Assembly (NCBI GenBank): GCA_021802325.1
Contig: JAKAAM010000015.1
Location: 1-19,875 of the forward strand
Direction of reading: 5' to 3'
DNA: 19,875 nt
Origin: Nitrospirota bacterium
Lineage (GTDB): Bacteria > Nitrospirota_A > Leptospirillia > Leptospirillales > Leptospirillaceae
Shown: positions 15,248 to 19,875 of the stretch, one piece after another
How the letters are laid out: each line of letters opens with the position of its first letter
How positions within the stretch are numbered: position 1 is the first letter of the stretch
Translations under genes and position numbers: made by a program
Notes under the pieces: model-generated
Databases searched by the model: none
Told to the model about the DNA's origin: nothing
Seen by the model: only the letters and a program-made list of their open reading frames with translations

Positions 15248-16861
15248 ATGAACCACGAACAAAAAATCATACGGGAGCTCACAGCCTTCTTCGAGATTAG
15301 CCGGGAACTCGCCAGCTCTCCCGACCTCGATTCGGCGCTCGATCATATTCTTGGAATCATGGACACCCAACTCAATCTCCATCGGGGGGCCATCCTTCTC
15401 CTGAAGCGGGATACGAACGAACTCATGACCGAGCTCGCCTACGGGATGTCCGATGAAGAGAAGAAAAAGGGGCGTTTCAAAATCGGGGAGGGAATCACGG
15501 GAACGGTCCTTTCAACAGGATTGCCGATCATCGTTCCCGATATCGGAGCCGAACCCCGCTTTCTGAACAGGACAGGGGCCCGGAAGGGGGTGGGGCGCAA
15601 GAAAATGGCCTTCATCGCCGTCCCTCTGATCTTCCAGGGCATGAAGCTTGGCGTTCTTTCGGCCGATTGCGACATGACCGAAGGGGAGCGCGATCTCGAG
15701 GAAGATAAGCGGGTTTTGTCGATCATCGGGTCCACCATTGTCCAGGCAGTCCTGCTCCGGCAACGGTTTTCGGAAGAAAATCAGCGCTTGATCGACGAGA
15801 CCCACCGCCTCGAACATGCCCTGAAAGACCGATATGCCATCGATGGCTGGATCGGACGTTCGAAGGTGATGAACCAGATTGCCGAGTCTGTCTACCAGGT
15901 TGCGGCCAGTCGGGCGACGGTGTTGATTCAGGGAGAGAGCGGGACCGGAAAGGAGGTCATCGCAAAGGCGATCCATTTCCTGAGTCCCCGGGCGAAAAAA
16001 CCCTTCGTTCAGATCAACTGTGCCGCGATCCCGGAGACCCTTCTGGAAAGCCAGCTGTTCGGCCATGAAAAGGGGGCCTTCACGGGAGCGCACATCGCCA
16101 GGCCAGGAAAATTCGAAGCTGCCGACACCGGAACGATCTTTCTGGATGAAATCGGGGAAATCACCCCGGCCGTTCAGGTCAAGCTCCTTCGCGTCCTCCA
16201 GGAGCGCTCGGTCGAGAGAATCGGGGGAAATCGAGTCATACCCGTCGACGTTCGGATCATCGCCGCCACAAACCGGAATCTCGAGGAAATGATCCGGCGA
16301 AACCAGTTCCGGGAAGATCTCTACTACCGGCTGAACGTCGTCCCGCTCTTTCTGCCTCCCCTCAGGCAACGCAAGGAGGATGTCCCGCTCCTTGTCGAAC
16401 ATTTTCTGGACCGGTTCAACCGGGACAACGACCGGACTGTGGTTGTGGAGCCAGGCGCGATGGACATGCTGGTGAACTACGATTGGCCCGGCAATGTCCG
16501 GGAGCTTGAAAACATGATGGAGCGTCTGGTCGTGATGGCGCATGGCGCCACCATTACGCGGGATGATGCGGGGCGGGCGATGACGCTCTATCCCAAGGCT
16601 CCCCATCCGGAGCGTGAACTGCCGCCAGGAGGAGGGGTCGTCGTCGGGCGACCGCATGAGTCTTCGGAGGGCGTTCCAGCGATGGGGGAGGCCACCGATG
16701 GACTTCTCGGGGCGGTGTCGAGCCTCGAAAAGGAGCAGATCGAGGCGGTTCTGAAACGGTATGGATATGTCAAAACCCGCGCTGCCCGGGCTCTTGGAAT
16801 CACTCCCAGGCAGCTTCGTTATCGCATGATGAAGTACGGGATCGAGGACATCATTCCCTGA
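15248..16861 (+). CDS. nifA: NifA-type sigma-54-dependent transcriptional activator
   Basis: A 537-residue enhancer-binding protein. Order: GAF sensor domain (about 15-175), AAA+ sigma-54-activating ATPase (about 205-435), linker, and C-terminal Fis-type helix-turn-helix (about 500-537). Visible motifs are Walker A GESGTGKE (229-236), the sigma-54 contact loop GAFTGA (276-281), Walker B IFLDEIGE with Asp300/Glu301, and the recognition region [15 protein letters not shown], which is NifA-like. No receiver domain is present, so it is not NtrC. The linker after the ATPase domain has no cysteines, unlike oxygen-sensitive NifA proteins. ATG 15248 is chosen over the open frame from 15191, because the latter would run through the terminator. 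No nif structural genes are in the window, so the targets could be other sigma-54 genes. It is convergent with aspS, 3 bp apart. Confidence 0.85.
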   Translation: MNHEQKIIRELTAFFEISRELASSPDLDSALDHILGIMDTQLNLHRGAILLLKRDTNELMTELAYGMSDEEKKKGRFKIGEGITGTVLSTGLPIIVPDIGAEPRFLNRTGARKGVGRKKMAFIAVPLIFQGMKLGVLSADCDMTEGERDLEEDKRVLSIIGSTIVQAVLLRQRFSEENQRLIDETHRLEHALKDRYAIDGWIGRSKVMNQIAESVYQVAASRATVLIQGESGTGKEVIAKAIHFLSPRAKKPFVQINCAAIPETLLESQLFGHEKGAFTGAHIARPGKFEAADTGTIFLDEIGEITPAVQVKLLRVLQERSVERIGGNRVIPVDVRIIAATNRNLEEMIRRNQFREDLYYRLNVVPLFLPPLRQRKEDVPLLVEHFLDRFNRDNDRTVVVEPGAMDMLVNYDWPGNVRELENMMERLVVMAHGATITRDDAGRAMTLYPKAPHPERELPPGGGVVVGRPHESSEGVPAMGEATDGLLGAVSSLEKEQIEAVLKRYGYVKTRAARALGITPRQLRYRMMKYGIEDIIP

Positions 16862-16864
16862 GGC

Positions 16865-18619
16865 TTATGCCAGCCTGAGCCCGAGTTCCTTGAGCTGGGC
16901 CGAGTCAACGGGAGCCGGAGCCTGAGTGAGCAGGCAGCTTCCTTTTTGTGTCTTGGGGAACGCCATCACATCCCGGATGGAATCCCGTCCGAGAAGAAGC
17001 ATGGCCAGCCGGTCAAGTCCGATGGCCATCCCCCCGTGCGGGGGAGCCCCGTAGGAAAGGGCTTCAAGGAGGAATCCGAACCGTCTGGTGGCCTCCTCCT
17101 CCGTCATCCCGATCAGGTCGAAGACCCTTCTCTGAAGTTCGATCTCATGATTTCTGATGCTCCCTCCTCCCACCTCCGTCCCATTATAGACAAGATCGTA
17201 GGCGAGAGACCGGGTCAGCTCCGGGGTATCGGCAAGGATGGCCATGTCGTCCGGGTGGGGGGATGTAAAGGGGTGATGCACCGCTTCGTAGCGTTTTTCA
17301 TCGGGATTCCATTCAAGCAGCGGGAAGTCGACGACCCAGAGCAGCGCAGTCTTTGAGGAGTCGATCAGACCCGCGATTTTCGCCACATGGTTCCTGAGAA
17401 GACCCAGGATCTTGAGTGTCTGGGGAAGGGTATCTGCGATAAAGAGGAGCAGATCTCCAGGCTCTGCCTCCATTGTCTCGGATATTTCTTTCTGGAGGGG
17501 CTCAGGGATGAACTTGAGTATGGGGCTTGCCGGTCCCGTTTGTTCGATCTTGATCCACGCGAGCCCCTTGGCTCCCTGTCCCTGGGCCCAGGCGGTCAGG
17601 TCCTCCACTTCCTTTCGACTTCTGGAGGCTCCTCCTGGAAACCGGATGCCCCTGACCGTCCCCCCGTTGCCCAGCGTTTGAGTGAAAACGGCAAAGGAGG
17701 TGTTCTGGGCAATCGAGGAAATATCGACGATCGGGATTCCGAAACGCAGATCCGGTTTGTCGCTTCCGTATTTCTCCATGGCTTCGGCATGCGTGAGACG
17801 CATGAAAGGCCGTGAAAGGGTGATGTTCTTGAAGGCTTTGAAAATGTCGCAGAAAAGTCCCTCGATGATTCCCAGAAACTGGTCGCGCGTCAAAAAGGAG
17901 GCCTCGATATCGACCTGGGTGAACTCGGGTTGACGGTCTGCGCGCAGATCCTCGTCACGGAAGCAGCGGGCCACCTGGAAGTAGCGTTCGATACCCCCCA
18001 CCATCAACAGTTGCTTGAAAAGCTGGGGAGATTGGGGGAGAGCATAGAAGGAGCCGCGCTCGAGACGGGACGGGACGAGAAAGTCCCGGGCCCCTTCCGG
18101 GGTCGAGCGGGTGAGAAGCGGGGTTTCTATATCCCAGAAGTGATGGGAGACCATATAGTTTCGGATCAGGGATGTCAGTTCGGAGCGGAACCTGAGAGCC
18201 TCCATCAAATGAGGGGATCGAATGTCGAGATAGCGGTGGGTCAGTCGCAGGCTCTCGGAGACACCTTCGTTTTCTCCCACAGGAAATGGAGGTGTGAGGG
18301 CGGCATTGAGAACACGCAGTGTGGAAACACGGATCTCGAGATGCCCACCGGGCATTTCCGAGTTGATCGTCCCTTCGGGGCGGGAGGCCAGGGCCCCATG
18401 GATTGATATGACCCACTCGTCCCTGAGGGTTTTTGCCATTGCCTCCATGACAGGGTGTTCCTTGGCGTCGATCACGCACTGCATTCGGCCGGAGCGATCG
18501 CGGAGCTCAATGAAGAGGAGTCCTCCATGGTCCCGGACCGTGTGGACCCATCCAGCGACTGTCACGGCAGAGCCCGGAGAAAAACTGTAAAGATCGGCAA
18601 TGAAGTGGGAACGATACAT
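16865..18619 (-). CDS. aspS: Aspartyl-tRNA synthetase, bacterial type, probably non-discriminating
   Basis: AspRS charges tRNA-Asp with aspartate. The 584-residue protein has the N-terminal OB-fold anticodon domain (AGWVHTVRDHGG), class II motif 2 (FRDEDLRADRQPEFTQVD), the bacterial GAD insertion, and motif 3 (GGMAIGLDRLAMLLLG). His31 and Gly83 occupy positions where, in my recollection, non-discriminating AspRS such as that of Pseudomonas aeruginosa has His and Gly, while discriminating enzymes such as E. coli have Leu and Lys or another residue. This predicts that it also mischarges tRNA-Asn, which would need GatCAB to make Asn-tRNA. ATG 18619 has AGGA seven bases upstream. The 3' end is 3 bp from the nifA stop with no terminator visible. 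Confidence 0.96.
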   Translation of the reverse strand: MYRSHFIADLYSFSPGSAVTVAGWVHTVRDHGGLLFIELRDRSGRMQCVIDAKEHPVMEAMAKTLRDEWVISIHGALASRPEGTINSEMPGGHLEIRVSTLRVLNAALTPPFPVGENEGVSESLRLTHRYLDIRSPHLMEALRFRSELTSLIRNYMVSHHFWDIETPLLTRSTPEGARDFLVPSRLERGSFYALPQSPQLFKQLLMVGGIERYFQVARCFRDEDLRADRQPEFTQVDIEASFLTRDQFLGIIEGLFCDIFKAFKNITLSRPFMRLTHAEAMEKYGSDKPDLRFGIPIVDISSIAQNTSFAVFTQTLGNGGTVRGIRFPGGASRSRKEVEDLTAWAQGQGAKGLAWIKIEQTGPASPILKFIPEPLQKEISETMEAEPGDLLLFIADTLPQTLKILGLLRNHVAKIAGLIDSSKTALLWVVDFPLLEWNPDEKRYEAVHHPFTSPHPDDMAILADTPELTRSLAYDLVYNGTEVGGGSIRNHEIELQRRVFDLIGMTEEEATRRFGFLLEALSYGAPPHGGMAIGLDRLAMLLLGRDSIRDVMAFPKTQKGSCLLTQAPAPVDSAQLKELGLRLA

Positions 18620-18665
18620 CGGATGTCCTCTCGAAAAAAAATTCAGAAATCCCTTCGGATGGTCA

Positions 18666-18677
18666 TGTTCCGGAACA
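18666..18677. promoter_or_regulatory. Perfect 12-bp palindrome at the aspS start region
   Basis: TGTTCCGGAACA is fully symmetric and lies where transcription from the aspS extended -10 element would begin (about 18676). That position would suit a repressor site. The bound protein, if any, is unknown. Confidence 0.4.
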
Positions 18678-18682
18678 GGAGC

Positions 18683-18691
18683 ATTCTAGCA
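18683..18691 (-). promoter_or_regulatory. Extended -10 promoter for aspS
   Basis: Read on the minus strand, TGCTAGAAT is an extended -10 element (TGn plus a 5/6 match to TATAAT). The -35 (TTCAAT at 16-bp spacing) is weak, as is common with an extended -10. The predicted leader to the aspS ATG is about 57 bases. Confidence 0.5.
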
Positions 18692-18726
18692 AACCGAAGT
18701 AAAAATTGAATCTATGGACCACGGCA

Positions 18727-19218
18727 TCAGGAAAGGGGCCGGGCCTCGTCGATGTCGATCAGGTCGAATGGAGACAGGGTCCCGATGTCAGGTCGATGGG
18801 CGAGGGTCGGATAGGTTTTTTTCCGGTGCTCCGTTCTCCTGTCATCAGGAGTCAGCGTGTGGAATGAAGCGGACCACAACTCCCTTTCGAGAGAAGAGTG
18901 AGGTGTCGCATGGGCGTTGACCCAGGCCAAGACTGTCTCGTCGTCCGGAGCGGACAAAATTTCTCGTTCCAGTTCGGAGGGATCAAGCCCGGTAAATTCG
19001 AGGAACCGTCCGTCCAGAGGATAAAATCCGGTAGCCGGATCGCAGCTTCGCAGAAGGTTGGAACGATATTCCGGAGGCAGTCGGTCAGCGGCTCTCAGTC
19101 GGATCTTGTCGATCAGACGGGGGAGGACGGCATAGCCTCCCAGCCGTTCTCTGGGTGATCGCAGTCTTTGACGAATTTCCTTGTTTCCGGAATCTTCACT
19201 GGAAAAGGAGGAAGCCAT
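18727..19218 (-). CDS. DUF5069 domain protein
   Basis: A 163-residue protein whose blocks LGGYAVLPRLIDKIRL, DGRFLEFTGLD and DDETVLAWV match the DUF5069 family as I know it. Function is unknown; it appears cytoplasmic, with no signal peptide or membrane segment. Two starts compete. ATG 19218 has GGAG six bases upstream and is used here. ATG 19233 would add five residues and overlaps the upstream gene's stop as ATGA, with a poor ribosome-binding site. Either way it is translationally linked to the preceding repeat-tail gene. The C-terminal 50 residues beyond the conserved core are Thr/His/Arg-rich and probably flexible. Confidence 0.78.
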   Translation of the reverse strand: MASSFSSEDSGNKEIRQRLRSPRERLGGYAVLPRLIDKIRLRAADRLPPEYRSNLLRSCDPATGFYPLDGRFLEFTGLDPSELEREILSAPDDETVLAWVNAHATPHSSLERELWSASFHTLTPDDRRTEHRKKTYPTLAHRPDIGTLSPFDLIDIDEARPLS

Positions 19219-19229
19219 GGGGATCTCCG

Positions 19230-19875
19230 TCATGTCTTTTTGGGGCGCGACGGGTTTGTTGGTCCTCCCCGTCCTTTGGGACCAGACTTTCGGTTCGTGA
19301 ATTTCGAAAAGCCCTTCTCCTGTTTTTGTGAACGAGAATCCTCCCCATTTTTCCGTTTGGCGAATGGACTGGTCTCATTTCTGCGCGGGGCCCCCTCATC
19401 CCGGAAGGTTCGGGGGGACCGGGAGGGACGTTCGAAGCGTTCGGAGCGATCCTGTGGGGAGGAGCCTTCACCGGAAAGGCGCTTTCGGGGCCGCTCATTG
19501 TCCGATTCACGGGAGGGTCTCTGGGAGGGTGCGGGTCTCCGGTCGCTGCGCGGGGCGCCTTCATCCCGGAAGGTTCGGGGGGACCGGGAGGGACGTTCGA
19601 AGCGTTCGGAGCGATCCTGTGGGGAGGAGCCTTCACCGGAAAAGCGCTTTCGGGGCCGCTCATTGTCCGATTCACGGGAGGGTCTCTGGGAGGGTGCGGG
19701 TCTCCGGTCGCTGCGCGGGGGCCCTTCATCCCGGAAGGTTCGGGGGGACCGGGAGGGACGTTCGAAGCGTTCGGAGCGATCCTGTGGGGAGGAGCCTTCA
19801 CCGGAAAAGCGCTTTCGGGCCACCGTCAAGGAAGACCATCTTGTGTGCGCCCTTTCAGGAGGGATCGACTCAACC
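19230..19875 (-). CDS. 3' end of a gene encoding an Arg/Ser/Pro-rich repetitive tail (5' end outside window)
   Basis: The frame is open from the right window edge to a TGA at 19230-19232, giving at least 214 residues with no start needed inside the window. The visible part is low-complexity and strongly basic. It has two and a partial third copy of a 55-residue repeat (RKRFSGEGSSPQDRSERFER...), then a Lys/Gly-rich end (KGRGGPTNPSRPKKT). Such disordered basic tails are common on RNA-binding enzymes, for example DEAD-box helicases and RluB-type pseudouridine synthases, but the catalytic part is outside the window and the identity is not known. The stop overlaps a possible start of the DUF5069 gene (ATGA). 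A competing minus-strand frame through the same repeats is closed by a stop just upstream and is rejected. Confidence 0.7.
   Translation of the reverse strand, partial: VESIPPERAHTRWSSLTVARKRFSGEGSSPQDRSERFERPSRSPRTFRDEGPPRSDRRPAPSQRPSRESDNERPRKRFSGEGSSPQDRSERFERPSRSPRTFRDEGAPRSDRRPAPSQRPSRESDNERPRKRLSGEGSSPQDRSERFERPSRSPRTFRDEGAPRRNETSPFAKRKNGEDSRSQKQEKGFSKFTNRKSGPKGRGGPTNPSRPKKT
19383..19817 (-). repeat. Tandem 165-bp repeats, two full copies plus a partial third
   Basis: The block CCGGAAGGTTCGGGGGGACC recurs at 19401, 19566 and 19731, an exact 165-bp period. In gene order the copies are 19817-19653, 19652-19488 and a partial copy 19487-19383. They differ by only a few bases. 165 is a multiple of three, so each unit adds 55 residues without breaking the frame. 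Confidence 0.92.

Noticed and set aside
19196..19801. Second long minus-strand frame through the tandem repeats
   Set aside because: It stays open only because the repeat unit is a multiple of three. A stop lies just upstream of its first start codon, and it would overlap the DUF5069 gene.
19383..19817. CRISPR array
   Set aside because: The repeat units are 165 bp, contiguous and in-frame coding, with no unique spacers.

Overview
This window comes from a bacterial chromosome with moderately high GC and dense gene packing. It carries mostly housekeeping and nitrogen-metabolism genes; I see no tRNA, rRNA, CRISPR array or insertion sequence. The combination fits a Nitrospirota-type organism, possibly a Leptospirillum-like acidophile: pyrR with a pyr/car operon, GSI-beta glutamine synthetase next to a NifA-type activator, a non-discriminating-type AspRS, and a small CxxC protein beside an A-type Fe-S carrier. 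That assignment is an inference from gene families, not a proven match.

Positions 1-8949 (+): a tightly overlapped pyrimidine/carbamoyl-phosphate operon, pyrR-pyrB-pyrC-carA-(radical SAM protein)-carB, followed by greA and a 40-residue membrane peptide that other annotations would probably miss. Several junctions are GTGA stop/start overlaps. A PflX-type radical SAM gene is inserted between the two subunit genes of carbamoyl phosphate synthetase.

Positions 8946-10410 (+): an AT-rich intergenic region holds a long inverted repeat made of two operator-like dyads and, about 100 bp further on, a near-consensus sigma-54 promoter. Downstream are a 65-residue zinc-ribbon-like protein and an A-type Fe-S carrier (ErpA/IscA family). 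A textbook intrinsic terminator follows the carrier gene but lies inside the signal-peptide region of the next gene, a lytic transglycosylase.

Positions 10415-13357 (-): a diguanylate cyclase with an intact GGEEF and I-site, and an orphan dihydrolipoamide-dehydrogenase-like flavoprotein.

Positions 13358-16861 (+): a 365-bp leader region, glnA, and a NifA-type sigma-54 activator. The leader contains an intrinsic terminator and a mutually exclusive hairpin just upstream of glnA, which looks like an attenuator. A second terminator separates glnA from the activator gene and abuts its ribosome-binding site. The activator is an obvious candidate regulator for the sigma-54 promoter at 9095-9110.

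Positions 16865-19875 (-): aspS, with an extended -10 promoter and a perfect 12-bp palindrome at its predicted transcription start, a DUF5069-type protein, and the 3' end of a gene leaving the window. That last gene encodes an Arg/Ser/Pro-rich tail built from near-identical 165-bp tandem repeats.
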